A DNA stretch of 64,000 bases, taken from positions 1-64,000 of IMG/VR virus record IMGVR_UViG_3300035704_000007. One strand, 5' to 3'. A program made the position numbers and the translations under genes. The stretch is from a virus. This document shows, one piece after another, positions 39,940-48,719 of the stretch (positions are counted from its first letter, which is position 1; the number at the start of each line of letters is the position of its first letter). The notes beneath the pieces are model-generated. The model had not been told where the DNA came from. It ran no database searches and was given only the letters and a program-made list of their open reading frames with translations.

Positions 39940-40298
39940 TAGGTAAAGCTTGAGCTGGCGGCCGGTGCTTCCGGGGATTGGCTCGGGAACAGATCGGCGA
40001 CTATCTCCTTCACCACCGCATTGAGGAACTGCGGCGGCAATTCATCGAGCGCCTCTTTGGTAAGTGGATACGGCTCCTTTCCGTCTAAAACATCCCACTT
40101 CACGATAATGCGTGAGAGGACGGCGACTGAGAACTCATCATCGACCGTCTCGCCCTCGCCCTTGCTGCGGCTGCGGATCTCGCGCCATTCCCGAGTGCTC
40201 AAAGCGTTCTGGTTGTAGGTGACGCCCGCTTTCTCGTCGCCATAGCTGACGGTGACGGAGCTTTGCTTGTCGCGGACCCTATTGACGTGAATGGGCAT
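39939..40298 (-). CDS. Tail assembly chaperone, first part
   Basis: 119 aa. Acidic alpha/beta protein with VKWDVLDGKEPYPLTKEALD and LPPQFLNAVVKEIVADLF, the usual signature of the first tail assembly chaperone, which coats the tape measure protein during tube assembly. Ends in an Ala/Ser tail just before the overlapping downstream frame. Confidence 0.78.
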   Translation of the reverse strand: MPIHVNRVRDKQSSVTVSYGDEKAGVTYNQNALSTREWREIRSRSKGEGETVDDEFSVAVLSRIIVKWDVLDGKEPYPLTKEALDELPPQFLNAVVKEIVADLFPSQSPEAPAASSSFT

Positions 40299-40330
40299 GG
40301 GTTCTTTCTAAAGAGCCGTGACAGCGCAAC

Positions 40331-40837
40331 TTATGGGGGCCATGTTTCAGCCCGGATTATCCGACAAATAGATGAGACTGTTACGCCGTAGCGAACGGCT
40401 AACTGGCCCCGTGATGCATCGCCAGCCGCATGGCATCGGCGTATTTCAGCGGCCAATTCATGGTTGAGCTTGCTTGTCGGTGTATGACGCAGCCTGTCTC
40501 CTTTGGCCTGGCGCCCCTTACGATTTCTGTCCTGGTTGTTCTGGGCTCGGGTGCCCAAGAAGAGATGATCCGGCCGACAGCAAAGACGATTGTCGCACGT
40601 GTGGCACACGTCGAGATGAGCAGGAAGAAAAGAATGTGTGAGTTTCCATACAACCCGGCTCGCCTTTGTGCCCCGCTTTCCCGCCCACGTTGTCAGCCCG
40701 TAACCGCCGCTCGTACCTGCCGTCCAGTTCCAGCAGCCGCCGCCGAAAGTAACGTCAATATGACGCCAGAAACGCTGTTCCTCGCTGGCTGTCCGCCGCC
40801 GATAGGGTCGTTTGACGCCTGGATTTCCCTTTGGCAT
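40331..40837 (-). CDS. HNH_3 homing endonuclease
   Basis: 168 aa, preceded by AGGAGG. Single His-Me finger domain (VCHTCDNRLCCRPDHLFLGT, then RAQNNQDRNRKGRQAKG) and a C-terminal helix-turn-helix (LAVRYGVTVSSICRIIRAET). Unlike most of the others it lies on the same strand as the tail genes, between tube and chaperone genes. The DNA-binding ends of this protein and those at 34353 and 49576 are similar. Confidence 0.88.
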   Translation of the reverse strand: MPKGNPGVKRPYRRRTASEEQRFWRHIDVTFGGGCWNWTAGTSGGYGLTTWAGKRGTKASRVVWKLTHSFLPAHLDVCHTCDNRLCCRPDHLFLGTRAQNNQDRNRKGRQAKGDRLRHTPTSKLNHELAAEIRRCHAAGDASRGQLAVRYGVTVSSICRIIRAETWPP

Positions 40838-40858
40838 GATGAATACCTCCTGTAAGAT

Positions 40859-40884
40859 AGTTCATCAAGTAGCCTTCCGTATCC
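40859..40884 (-). promoter_or_regulatory. GGATA-N17-AACT leader element before an HNH gene
   Basis: On the minus strand: GGATA at 40884-40880, 17 bases ending TTGATG, AACT at 40862-40859. It is in the same orientation as the HNH gene it precedes (start 40837), which shows the element follows the nuclease gene, not the host operon direction. Confidence 0.5.
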
Positions 40885-40885
40885 T

Positions 40886-42154
40886 TCACAGAGCGGTTAT
40901 TCCACAACTTACGTCCGCCTGCATGAAGCCGGCAAAAGTTGGATCGTAGATGGCTGCCAGCGTGTAAGTCGAGGAGTAGACCCCGGCGGCGTCCGCGCGC
41001 GTATTCGTAATGTATTTGAAGGGGAAGGTGAGCGAGAAGCGGTTCGGGAACCCGGCTTCCACTGCTGGCCCCCGGCAGAGGATGCGGCAGTAGCGCGTGT
41101 TCCGGGCCCGCAGGTCAGCCATCAGTGCCGCCGCGGCCGAGTCATGCTCAAGGATCATCGTCGCGCGCGGCTCGACCGCTTTTGGGATAACGTAGCTAAA
41201 GGACGGGTCCGCATCGTTCAGGGTCATCGGGAACACGTACCGCTCCGGCATCGCGAACTCAAAGGAGGAGACACGGGAGAGCTTCGTCAGCCCGCCCGGT
41301 GTGGTCGTGGTGATCGTCGGCGGGCCGCCGGTGAACCCGGAGACCACCAGCGTGGAGGCGTCGATGCCGGCCAGGTCGCCGGTAAAGGTGATGACATAGT
41401 TCGTGCCGGCGACGCCGGTCACGGTGGCATTATTAGTGCCGACGGTCGAGAGCCCCTGAAGAGCGGTCTGCAGGTTGGCCGTCGTGACCGCTACCGCCTG
41501 CGCCGCCGTCGACTGGCCTTCGTACGTGAGCACGAAGGTTCCGGTCGCGCCGTTGATCAAGAGCGTCTGCACCTCATTGACCGAGGTGCTGCTCCCGACG
41601 TAGACCGAGGCCGATTTCGGGTCTACCGGCAGCGCGGCAATGTCCGTTGGCGTCGGCGTGATCGTAATGCTCTCGCTTAACACCTGCCCCTGAATGGTGC
41701 CCGTCAGGCTGGCTTCGACATCCGTCCAGCGCATCGTCAGCGCGTTCACCACCGCATAGACCAACTGCTCTGCCTGCGCCGCCGTGCCCTTCTGGAGGGT
41801 GTAGGTCTGGAAGGCGTCGATGGCCCCGACCGAGGGCTTGAACGACCACAGCCGCGTCAGCGAAGCGCCGGCGGGCGTCGTCGGCGAGGTCGTCTTTAGC
41901 AGGGAGGAGAGCAAGTAAGGGAGGTCATTAAAACATATAGTGCTATTAGATATCGACGCGGTACTCGATTCTTTCCCCTGAACAGCCGTCGTCGGGGCAA
42001 GAAACCCGATGGGGGTATAAGGAGTCGTAGGAATCACCGGCGACGGGTCAAACCCGGTGCATAAAAGTCTGCGGTTACATGGGACAGCAACGCCTGGCGT
42101 GCTTTCCACACCCCACTGCCCCACATTAAGTGCGCTTGGTCTCTCTCCGGCCAT
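40886..42154 (-). CDS. Major tail tube protein
   Basis: 422 aa. Its position between the tail terminator and chaperones identifies it. The N-terminus (NVGQWGVESTPGVAVPCNRR) and the SFEFAMPERYVFPMTLNDAD region fit siphophage tube proteins. A beta-rich insert at ~190-300 (TTANLQTALQGLSTVGTNNA) looks like an added Ig-like surface domain. The C-terminus (ISLTF-type strands, YTLAAIYDPTFAGFMQADVS) closes the tube fold. Confidence 0.8.
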   Translation of the reverse strand: MAGERPSALNVGQWGVESTPGVAVPCNRRLLCTGFDPSPVIPTTPYTPIGFLAPTTAVQGKESSTASISNSTICFNDLPYLLSSLLKTTSPTTPAGASLTRLWSFKPSVGAIDAFQTYTLQKGTAAQAEQLVYAVVNALTMRWTDVEASLTGTIQGQVLSESITITPTPTDIAALPVDPKSASVYVGSSTSVNEVQTLLINGATGTFVLTYEGQSTAAQAVAVTTANLQTALQGLSTVGTNNATVTGVAGTNYVITFTGDLAGIDASTLVVSGFTGGPPTITTTTPGGLTKLSRVSSFEFAMPERYVFPMTLNDADPSFSYVIPKAVEPRATMILEHDSAAAALMADLRARNTRYCRILCRGPAVEAGFPNRFSLTFPFKYITNTRADAAGVYSSTYTLAAIYDPTFAGFMQADVSCGITAL

Positions 42155-42171
42155 CTATATGCTCGCTTTCT

Positions 42172-42621
42172 TTAACTAATCGCCGTGCAGAAACCGCGAT
42201 AGCGACCACCGAGGTGGTTGTATCTGATGCCGCTGGCGTCGACTTCTACGTAACGGATGGGCTCCTCACGGAACATTCCCATCACCTGCAAGTTGGCGCT
42301 CGGGATAGAGCCGCTCGCGCCCATCAAAAGTTGGTCGATCCGGTCGGCGATAGGGGCGGCGGAAGCAAAAGAGTTCGTCTTGGTAATCGCTCGGCAACTA
42401 AACAAGATTCTGGTGAAGGCTCGCCGGTCCCCGCCAATCACGTTCACGTCCGGTGAAGAGATAAATGCCCAGACAACTACGGGCTCGATAGCACCCTCGG
42501 GTGCCTGCTCGGGATAGCACTTTGTGCCCCCTAGCAAGCTAAGCATCGTCGCATCGGTAGACAACCGCTGGAAAATGAATTGGTCGAAAGCTTGTAGCTC
42601 ATTCCCGGTCATGTCAGGCAC
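42172..42621 (-). CDS. Tail terminator/completion protein
   Basis: 149 aa from GTG 42621. FDQFIFQRLSTDATMLSLLG, PVVVWAFISSPDVNVIGGDR and ADRIDQLLMGASGSI are typical of the DUF3168-like tail terminator group, which caps the tail before joining to the head. Gene order supports this. Its 5' leader is shared with the divergent nuclease cassette. Confidence 0.75.
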   Translation of the reverse strand: MPDMTGNELQAFDQFIFQRLSTDATMLSLLGGTKCYPEQAPEGAIEPVVVWAFISSPDVNVIGGDRRAFTRILFSCRAITKTNSFASAAPIADRIDQLLMGASGSIPSANLQVMGMFREEPIRYVEVDASGIRYNHLGGRYRGFCTAIS

Positions 42622-42630
42622 AATCCTGAA

Positions 42631-42656
42631 GGAAAATCGCGCCTGCTTGGCGAACT
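42631..42656 (+). promoter_or_regulatory. GGAAA-N17-AACT leader element before the Vsr-like nuclease
   Basis: GGAAA 42631-42635, 17 bases containing GCGCCTGCTTGG, AACT 42653-42656. Gene start at 42680. The spacer core matches that at 22762 and 21909, linking this nuclease set to the accessory-operon set. Confidence 0.55.
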
Positions 42657-42679
42657 TTCAGGTAAGGAGTAAGCGTGCA

Positions 42680-43582
42680 ATGGGAAGGCCAAAGGGCTCT
42701 AAGAATGGGGTGCTTACGCTCGTTTGGATTGACTGCGAACGGTGCGGCACGCCGTTCAGTCGCCGTCCCGGTCACGCCCCAGGAGCAAAGTATTGCTCTC
42801 GCAAGTGCTATCGGCCCCCACGCCCGGACTATGTTTGCGAGACGTGCGGCAAAAGCTATCCGTACCATGCTTCCGTGCGGGGCCGCTTTTGCTCTTCGCT
42901 GTGCAAGCGGAACCGGGTGCAGAAATGCTGCCCCGAGTGTGGAAAGACTTTCGAGCCAACCGTGAGCAAAGCGGCAAAGTTCAATTACTGTTCGATTGGC
43001 TGCCGTCGCATCGCCGCAGAACGCGCTCGGGTGAAGATCACTTGCGAGACATGCGGAAAGCATTTCGAGCGGGTTCCGTCGCAGCCTGTCACAGGGAGGT
43101 ATTGCTCCAACGAATGCCTGTATGCCAGAGGTCGGGCGACAATCGTCTGTGCCTACTGCGGCAAAGAGCGGACGGTCAAGAAATATCGCGCCGAGGAGGG
43201 GCAGCGATGCTGTTCCAACCGCTGTGCAACGCTCTTGCGGATGCGAGATGGGTTTGAGCCCGGCGACTTCGGGAACAAGCGCCGGTCGGGTTATCGCACG
43301 GACATCGAGCGGTTGACGGAGGCCGTGCTGCTTGAACTCAACATCATCTATCTCTTCGAGCACAAGGTTAGTCGCTATTCGGTCGACTTTGCTTTGCCGC
43401 TTCACGGCATCGCGCTGGAATGTGACGGCTGGCAGCATTTGACCCTGGAGGGCCGCGAGCATGACAAAACCCGTGACGCATTTCTTGAGTCGCAAGGCTG
43501 GAGGGTCGTCCATGTGCTTGACCGCGAGATCCGCACGGATGCCGGAACAGCGATCCGGCGGGCTCTGGGAATCAAGAAGTAG
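42680..43582 (+). CDS. Five-zinc-finger protein fused to a Vsr-like PD-(D/E)xK nuclease
   Basis: 300 aa from ATG 42680 (AAGGAG ten bases upstream). Residues 15-185 hold five CxxC...CxxxC fingers (C19/22/39/43; 53/56/71/75; 84/87/104/108; 122/125/142/146; 157/160/178/182). Residues ~205-300 form a Vsr/DUF559-type nuclease (YSVDFALPLHGIALECDGWQ, D236, E247, D249, H253; SQGWRVVHVLDREI). The antisense insertion between tail terminator and HK97-gp10 genes suggests a homing endonuclease with modular DNA recognition. Confidence 0.82.
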   Translation: MGRPKGSKNGVLTLVWIDCERCGTPFSRRPGHAPGAKYCSRKCYRPPRPDYVCETCGKSYPYHASVRGRFCSSLCKRNRVQKCCPECGKTFEPTVSKAAKFNYCSIGCRRIAAERARVKITCETCGKHFERVPSQPVTGRYCSNECLYARGRATIVCAYCGKERTVKKYRAEEGQRCCSNRCATLLRMRDGFEPGDFGNKRRSGYRTDIERLTEAVLLELNIIYLFEHKVSRYSVDFALPLHGIALECDGWQHLTLEGREHDKTRDAFLESQGWRVVHVLDREIRTDAGTAIRRALGIKK

Positions 43583-43587
43583 GTGAG

Positions 43588-43992
43588 TCATGGTGCGGGT
43601 GGTTCCTTCGGCTGCCCCTTGCCGCCCGATGCCGACGCTACTCGTTCCACGGCGGAGGCTACTACGCCCGGCAACCGTCCTTCGGCAGCGTCGATAGCAG
43701 CGCCTAAAAATGGCCGGCCAGCGCGACCACGGGCACCCTCGTGAACGTACTGGCCGTATTCGACCCCATCATGGAGCGTCACTTCTAACGGCCCGGTTTC
43801 GGTAGCAGCGAGCGAGTCGCGCAGAGTGCCCGGCGGGTTGCCGTGGCTGCCATCCTGCGAGACAGGGCAGCGCGTCTTCGCGTCATCAATGACCGCCTGT
43901 CCGTAGGCCAGCAGCGCCTCTTCCAGCCCGGCATCCACCGCCAGCCCGAGCTTCTCCAGCACACTGACATCGAGGGTCACACTGCTCGGCAT
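43588..43992 (-). CDS. HK97 gp10-like head-tail/tail completion protein
   Basis: 134 aa. AVIDDAKTRCPVSQDGSHGN, then a GTLRDSL block and EYGQYVHEGARGRAGRPFLG, are the standard landmarks of the HK97 gp10 family. Joins the capsid connector to the tail. Overlaps the upstream gene by one base. Confidence 0.85.
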   Translation of the reverse strand: MPSSVTLDVSVLEKLGLAVDAGLEEALLAYGQAVIDDAKTRCPVSQDGSHGNPPGTLRDSLAATETGPLEVTLHDGVEYGQYVHEGARGRAGRPFLGAAIDAAEGRLPGVVASAVERVASASGGKGQPKEPPAP

Positions 43993-44387
43993 CAGACCGC
44001 CCCTCCGTAGACGCTGGGCAAGATGGTGAGAAACCCGCGCGCGAGCGTCCAGATATCGCCGCTGCCATCCTTGCCGCGCAGATCGCAGAAGAGTTTCAGC
44101 GGCACGTTGGCGAGCGCGCTGGTATCTGCCTCGGCGATAGACACCTGCAGCAGCCCGGAGAGGGGCGTCGTCTTCGTGATGCCGGCACTGCCCCCGGTCA
44201 GCGTCTTCTGGAACACCGCCGCGCTGTCCGGATCCCCGACCCGCTTCTTCGCCGTGAACCAGAACTGCGTCCAGGCCGTGACATCCGTCGCCACGCCGTC
44301 GATCTTGACCGTCACTGCCAGTAAGAACCTGTCGCCGTGTGAGAAGGTCGATGAAAAATCAGAAAAGGGACCTGCGGCTGCCATCAA
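43992..44387 (-). CDS. Beta-sandwich virion protein, BppU-N-like
   Basis: 131 aa (or 130 from the second ATG). VKIDGVATDVTAWTQFWFTA and then QVSIAEADTSALANVPLKLF resemble the small Ig-like module seen in phage baseplate/head proteins. Probably structural; exact role unknown. Confidence 0.6.
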   Translation of the reverse strand: MMAAAGPFSDFSSTFSHGDRFLLAVTVKIDGVATDVTAWTQFWFTAKKRVGDPDSAAVFQKTLTGGSAGITKTTPLSGLLQVSIAEADTSALANVPLKLFCDLRGKDGSGDIWTLARGFLTILPSVYGGAV

Positions 44388-44665
44388 CTCTCCACCACCG
44401 TTCCCGTCCGCACCCCAGCCGTGCCCACAGAACCGCCTCTCGCGCCCGGAGGCGCTTCCGAGCCGCTGCGATGGCCTGCCGCCCCAATGCCGCCCAATCG
44501 CACGCCCAGGGCCGCCTCCGTGCCCGCGTGGACCGAGAGCGCCAGCACCGTGCCGCGCGGGTTGCCCAGTGCCGCGGCCAGCGCGAACCGCTCCAGCCGC
44601 ACCACGAACGGTGGCCCGAGTTGCTTGCCCGTCCGCAGGGCCGGAGCGTGATAGCGCCAGGGCAT
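44384..44665 (-). CDS. Small Gly/Arg-rich protein, tentative
   Basis: 93 aa. It shares 4 bases with the next gene and 1 with the previous. PFVVRLERFALAAALGNPRG looks coding, while the C-terminal third is low complexity. Possibly a minor virion protein. Confidence 0.4.
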   Translation of the reverse strand: MPWRYHAPALRTGKQLGPPFVVRLERFALAAALGNPRGTVLALSVHAGTEAALGVRLGGIGAAGHRSGSEAPPGARGGSVGTAGVRTGTVVES

Positions 44666-45447
44666 TAGCTGACTCTCGCGACGGAGCTAGTCAGAAGGTT
44701 GCCGCTCCCATCGAAGGTATTAGTCACGTCGTACCGGTGCAGGACACCCGTCGCCCCATCATTCGTCTGAGCATGAAGCAGGCTATCGTAAAGAAAAAGA
44801 GAATAGCTGGCCAGCCCGCCGCCGCTGTACACGGTATTCCGCAGGCCCGAGTTTTGGCCGAGCAGCCCGTGCACCTCGGTCAACTCCAGCGCCGCGCTGC
44901 CAATCGTCGCGTTGTCCGGCGCCGTGTAACTCACCGCCGCCAGCCGGGTCGAGGTCGCCGCGTCGACGTTCGTCTTCACCTGCAGCCCGATACTGGACGC
45001 GGCCGAGACCGACGCGGCCAGCACGTCCCAAACCGCCTGACCGAGCGCCGTGGAGAAGGCCGTCAGCGTGCGGCTGGCGCTCGTCCACACCTTATCCGCC
45101 GCGCTCTGGAGAATGTCGACCGTGAAAGCAAAGGCAGTGAGGGTACGGGTGGGCACTGTCCAGACCGAGGCCGGCACCGCGGACGTGCGAGAATCAGCGT
45201 TCTCCGACTCGGCTGCATTCAGCGCCGCGACCGCCTTGACCACTCCCGAGGCCGAAAACACCACGCAGCCCTGCTGCCCGTCAATGATGCTGCCGGTCCA
45301 CTCGTAACAGCCGCCGCCCAACTCCACGAAGCCACTGGTGACGGCGGCCCCGACGTTCGTGCCGCTCACATCTTTGGTCTGTGCGGCCAGCGTCAGGCTC
45401 GTATTGCTGGCACCGAGAGCCAGCGCGAAGGTGAGAGAGTGAGCGAT
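44665..45447 (-). CDS. Virion protein, apparent ATC start
   Basis: 260 aa if started at ATC 45447, 234 aa from GTG 45369. Frame and composition continue upstream of the GTG (AHSLTFALALGASNTSLTLA, a natural protein start). GGGGAG lies 7 bases before the ATC, but no ATG/GTG/TTG exists there. Repeated SRTLTAF/TRTLTAF motifs and a YSLFLYDSLL tail suggest a fibre-like or decoration protein. Confidence 0.6.
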   Translation of the reverse strand: MAHSLTFALALGASNTSLTLAAQTKDVSGTNVGAAVTSGFVELGGGCYEWTGSIIDGQQGCVVFSASGVVKAVAALNAAESENADSRTSAVPASVWTVPTRTLTAFAFTVDILQSAADKVWTSASRTLTAFSTALGQAVWDVLAASVSAASSIGLQVKTNVDAATSTRLAAVSYTAPDNATIGSAALELTEVHGLLGQNSGLRNTVYSGGGLASYSLFLYDSLLHAQTNDGATGVLHRYDVTNTFDGSGNLLTSSVARVS

Positions 45448-45477
45448 GGCTTTGCTCCCCGGAGGTGGGGCGTGGAC

Positions 45478-46371
45478 TCACGCCGTCGCGGCCAGCAGCC
45501 CGTTCGCCGCTAACGACGCCCGGATAACGGTCAGCGCCGCCTTCACTGCGACCATATCGGCCTGGGCATAGGCGGCGCCCGCCGCGATGCCGGAGACGCC
45601 AGCCGCCGAAGCGTTGGCCTGGCGGACGACGGGGTCAACGCCGAAGAAGCTCACCTTATCCGGCTGAAAGTCCATCAGCGTGACACTGGACCCATTGACT
45701 CTGATCTGCAAATCCTGCCCGGACAGCGCGCCGGTGTCGTCTACCAATGCGAGGCCGATGATGTCGGCGATCAGCCCTACTCTGCTGCCGACTGGCGCTG
45801 CGGCGTTCAGGGTGAAGTACTGCAGAAACCCCCCCGCTCGGCTGGCCCCGTCAACCTGTAACCCCACAAAATCCATGTTGCCGCCGGTGGGGGTGATGGT
45901 AACAATAGCGTCGAAACTGTCGCCCCAGTCCGCGGAGAAGGCTTCATATTGCTCGGCCGTCGTCCCAGCCAGTCCGATGAGCCGGTTGGCGAACAAGTCG
46001 CCATTCGGCCGGCTGTAGACGAGATCCGCGCTGCCGGCAGCGTTCTGCTGCAGGAGCACCGGGCTCGCCTGCGCGTCGGAGAATGGCTTGAGAGTCAGAT
46101 CCGCGGCGTCCGCCGTCGCCTCGATGACGTTGGTCGTCGAAAGCGCCGGCGCCAGCGACACAAAGGCCCCGCCGCCCCCGGAAGGCGTCTCCCACGTCGG
46201 ATCAACCCCCGGCCCGTGAGTAGTCAGTACCTTGCCGTCCGTGTCCGGCGGCAGGGCGGTCCAGAACGTCGCCGATTTGTAGAAGACGGCTCCTTGCGCG
46301 GGTGTGGCGCCGACGTTCACATCAGCGGCCAGATCATTGAGCCCGGCTGGTACGAACACTGCCAATGGCAT
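45478..46371 (-). CDS. Virion protein with fibre-like N-terminus
   Basis: 297 aa. Short N-terminal attachment-like segment, then a Gly-rich hinge (PSGGGGAFVSLAPALSTT) and a mixed beta region (YSRPNGDLFANRLIGLAGTT). The C-terminal Ala-rich helix is probably a trimerisation segment. Unusual position inside the head-connector block, as are its neighbours. Role unknown. Confidence 0.6.
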   Translation of the reverse strand: MPLAVFVPAGLNDLAADVNVGATPAQGAVFYKSATFWTALPPDTDGKVLTTHGPGVDPTWETPSGGGGAFVSLAPALSTTNVIEATADAADLTLKPFSDAQASPVLLQQNAAGSADLVYSRPNGDLFANRLIGLAGTTAEQYEAFSADWGDSFDAIVTITPTGGNMDFVGLQVDGASRAGGFLQYFTLNAAAPVGSRVGLIADIIGLALVDDTGALSGQDLQIRVNGSSVTLMDFQPDKVSFFGVDPVVRQANASAAGVSGIAAGAAYAQADMVAVKAALTVIRASLAANGLLAATA

Positions 46372-46539
46372 TTAGTCCTTCTCTTCCTCGGCGTCATCCA
46401 ACGCCGCTAACGCCGCTTTGGCCTGCCGATAATCCAGCCACGCCGAGTGCACCCGCGCCGCCGCCTGCACCCGCGCCTGCTGCTGCAAACTCGCCTGCTG
46501 TTCCGGGGTCAGGTGCTTCAAGTGAGTTTCTTTGGCCAT
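46372..46539 (-). CDS. Small helical protein, unknown function
   Basis: 55 aa from ATG 46539. Its TAA is followed directly by the ATG of the next gene. Gln/Ala-rich helix (TPEQQASLQQQARVQAAARV). No motif; convincing because of the tight packing. Confidence 0.5.
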   Translation of the reverse strand: MAKETHLKHLTPEQQASLQQQARVQAAARVHSAWLDYRQAKAALAALDDAEEEKD

Positions 46540-46541
46540 GA

Positions 46542-46904
46542 TTAGTGGATCAACCGCAGGGAGACCCGGAGGCTGGCACCGTCCGTGCTGGCATCCGAGT
46601 GCTCCACCACCTCGAAGACAAAATTATTGATCGTCAGGGTATCGGTCGGCAGCACGCTGGTGCCGTGCGGCAGATAGGCGGTCCACGTCGTCTGCGCCAC
46701 CACGCGCCCGCCCTCGACGCGCTCCGTCGACGTGAAGGGCCGGCCCTCCAGCCGCACCGGATACGGCCCGAAGGTCTCGAAGCTGTCCGACTCACCGCCC
46801 GAGCTATCCTGGCCGTGGGTGGTGCGCGTGAGCAGGGCTTGATCCGTCATCAGCCGAAGCTGGCGGCTGGTCAGGAGCCCCAGGCGGCGCGTTGCCGTGG
46901 CCAT
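46542..46904 (-). CDS. Head closure / head-tail adaptor protein
   Basis: 120 aa from ATG 46904 (one-base overlap with the upstream stop). PYPVRLEGRPFTSTERVEGG, VAQTTWTAYLPHGTSVLPTD and INNFVFEVVEH fit the stopper/head-closure family (SPP1 gp16/HK97 gp9-like). Expected between connector and tail genes. Confidence 0.72.
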   Translation of the reverse strand: MATATRRLGLLTSRQLRLMTDQALLTRTTHGQDSSGGESDSFETFGPYPVRLEGRPFTSTERVEGGRVVAQTTWTAYLPHGTSVLPTDTLTINNFVFEVVEHSDASTDGASLRVSLRLIH

Positions 46905-47362
46905 CAGCGAGCGCGTCCCCCGCCCCGCGCCAGCCACACGGAGGGCAGGGGCGTCACCGTGCCGCGCAGGTTGATGGCGTCGTTCAGGTAGGCGCTCAAC
47001 TCCCGGTTGGCCATGCTTCTTAGAGTGGCAGACCTTTGTAGCAAGTCCGGTGCCTTCAGAGACAAGTGATAATCACCGAGCGCCTCACTGACTAGATTAG
47101 GAAGCGCCGGGCAGATCCTGGCTGCGGTCAACAGAATGACTGCCCGCGTTACGAACGCCCAGCGCACCGGGTCGGTCGCCTCATAGGTCAGCGCCAGCGG
47201 GTCGCGGGACAGCACTTCACTCTCGGCAGCGGGCCCGTAGACGACGCTCTCGATGATGCTATCAGGCAAGCTATTGCTATCCAGGGAAGAATCAATCGCA
47301 GACCTGATCTGATCGTAATAGACCGGCTCTAAGATTTGGAGGAGCAGGCTGGCGGCTGGCAT
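46904..47362 (-). CDS. Head-tail connector (adaptor) protein
   Basis: 152 aa from ATG 47362. All-helical, with ALTYEATDPVRWAFVTRAVI and ALGDYHLSLKAPDLLQRSAT. Place in the order suggests the gp6/gp15-type adaptor ring below the portal. The motif match is weak. Confidence 0.55.
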   Translation of the reverse strand: MPAASLLLQILEPVYYDQIRSAIDSSLDSNSLPDSIIESVVYGPAAESEVLSRDPLALTYEATDPVRWAFVTRAVILLTAARICPALPNLVSEALGDYHLSLKAPDLLQRSATLRSMANRELSAYLNDAINLRGTVTPLPSVWLARGGGRAR

Positions 47363-47673
47363 CAGGCGCCCTGCAATGACAGCATGTCCAAGAGGGCGCT
47401 CGTGGCCGATTCTATTTGTGCATCGGTGGCGGCAGCGAGGGTCGTCTGCGCCGCTACGGTGGCATCCACGGCGACCAGCACGGCGCACCGCTGTGCGTAG
47501 CCGCTCGGGTTGGCCAGGATGCGGCCCACGAGCAGGAGCCGCACCGCGTGGTTCGTGGTGCCCGCTGCCTCATTCTGGATGGCCGGACATGCCTTCAAAA
47601 GAGCCGCCTTCACCCTCGCCACGTGCAGCGCGTCCGTGTCCGACTGGCCGGCGGTCAGATCATTAGTTGCCAT
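47362..47673 (-). CDS. Small helical connector-region protein
   Basis: 103 aa. Ala-rich helices (ALHVARVKAALLKACPAIQN; VDATVAAQTTLAAATDAQIE). One-base overlap with the next gene. No confident family; virion assembly likely from position. Confidence 0.5.
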   Translation of the reverse strand: MATNDLTAGQSDTDALHVARVKAALLKACPAIQNEAAGTTNHAVRLLLVGRILANPSGYAQRCAVLVAVDATVAAQTTLAAATDAQIESATSALLDMLSLQGA

Positions 47674-47675
47674 CG

Positions 47676-48719
47676 CTACTTTAGCTCCGAAACATCGAGA
47701 CGGTAGGTGAAGCTGGGAGTGGTGCCGCCGAGCGTGGAAACGAGCCGATAACTGCGGGGGAGTTGACCGTTATATTGCTTGCCGGTCGTGGTCAGCTTCT
47801 CGACGATGCCGGGGCAAATCTTCAGGGTATCACTGCCAGTCGTAGTCTTCTGCGCGAAGGCGACGGCATTCCCGGCTGAGTCGGTGAGATCAAAGAACGT
47901 GCCCGCGCCGTCCGCGATCTGGACTTTGACATCGAGGGTCGGCGTCGTGCCGGAGGCGGCGGTGATGTTCAATGTCAGGATGGCGCCGGCGTTGTTGTAG
48001 TTGGTTTGCGGGGTGTGGTTGGTGGCGCCGACCGTCGTGTTCGTGCCATTAAACTGGTTGGTGGTGACGTTGTTCCGCACCCGGTCCCAGGTCGTGCCGT
48101 TATAGGAGCCGCCATAGGTCGCGACCTGCAATGCGGCAAAAGTGGTGGCGGCCGCGTCGCTGCTTCCCTGGATACCCGCACCGATCAGGTTCACGCCGCT
48201 GTACAGGGAGGTGCGGAGGTTCGGGGTGGCGGCGGACTGCACCTGTAGACTGTTCACGGTCGTGCCACCCGCCGGATCGACGCCGCCGTTCAGGATGGGA
48301 TTTCCCGCCGGGACGGCGCCCGCTGCCGCCGTTCCCTGCACGTTCAGCGTGGCCGCCTCCACCAGCCCCTGTCCCGCGCGCAAAGTCGCGGTGATCGGTC
48401 CCGAGGTAAAGGCCGTGCAGCGCACCCGCACCCGCGCCAGGCCCGCCCCCGAGACGAACCGCCGCCCCGCCGCCGAAAGCGTCGCCGTCGCCACGGTCAG
48501 CGAAGCGTTGAGCGCCACTGGCGTGAACCAGTCCGCCCCCGCCGGCCCGGCCTCCGCTATCGCCTCGATGACCAGGGTGGCCGTAAACGCGCCTTCCAGG
48601 TCCAGCGAGACGGCCGGATGGTCCTCGACGCCGATGTCGAGAAACGAGCCGGCCGGCGGATTGACGCCGCCGGTGCCGTCGACCAGGGTAATGCTGCCGC
48701 TGTTGACGAGATCAGGCAT
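47676..48719 (-). CDS. Large beta-rich virion (decoration) protein
   Basis: 347 aa. Repeated Ig-like strands; the C-terminal domain (LDVKVQIADGAGTFFDLTDS, then AGNAVAFAQKTTTGSDTLKI) is common in capsid-proximal phage proteins. Probably a capsid or neck decoration. Confidence 0.58.
   Translation of the reverse strand: MPDLVNSGSITLVDGTGGVNPPAGSFLDIGVEDHPAVSLDLEGAFTATLVIEAIAEAGPAGADWFTPVALNASLTVATATLSAAGRRFVSGAGLARVRVRCTAFTSGPITATLRAGQGLVEAATLNVQGTAAAGAVPAGNPILNGGVDPAGGTTVNSLQVQSAATPNLRTSLYSGVNLIGAGIQGSSDAAATTFAALQVATYGGSYNGTTWDRVRNNVTTNQFNGTNTTVGATNHTPQTNYNNAGAILTLNITAASGTTPTLDVKVQIADGAGTFFDLTDSAGNAVAFAQKTTTGSDTLKICPGIVEKLTTTGKQYNGQLPRSYRLVSTLGGTTPSFTYRLDVSELK

Noticed and set aside
39900-39990. 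Programmed -1 frameshift joining the two tail chaperone genes
   Set aside because: No convincing X-XXY-YYZ heptamer seen near the end of the first frame; TAGTG coupling explains both products.
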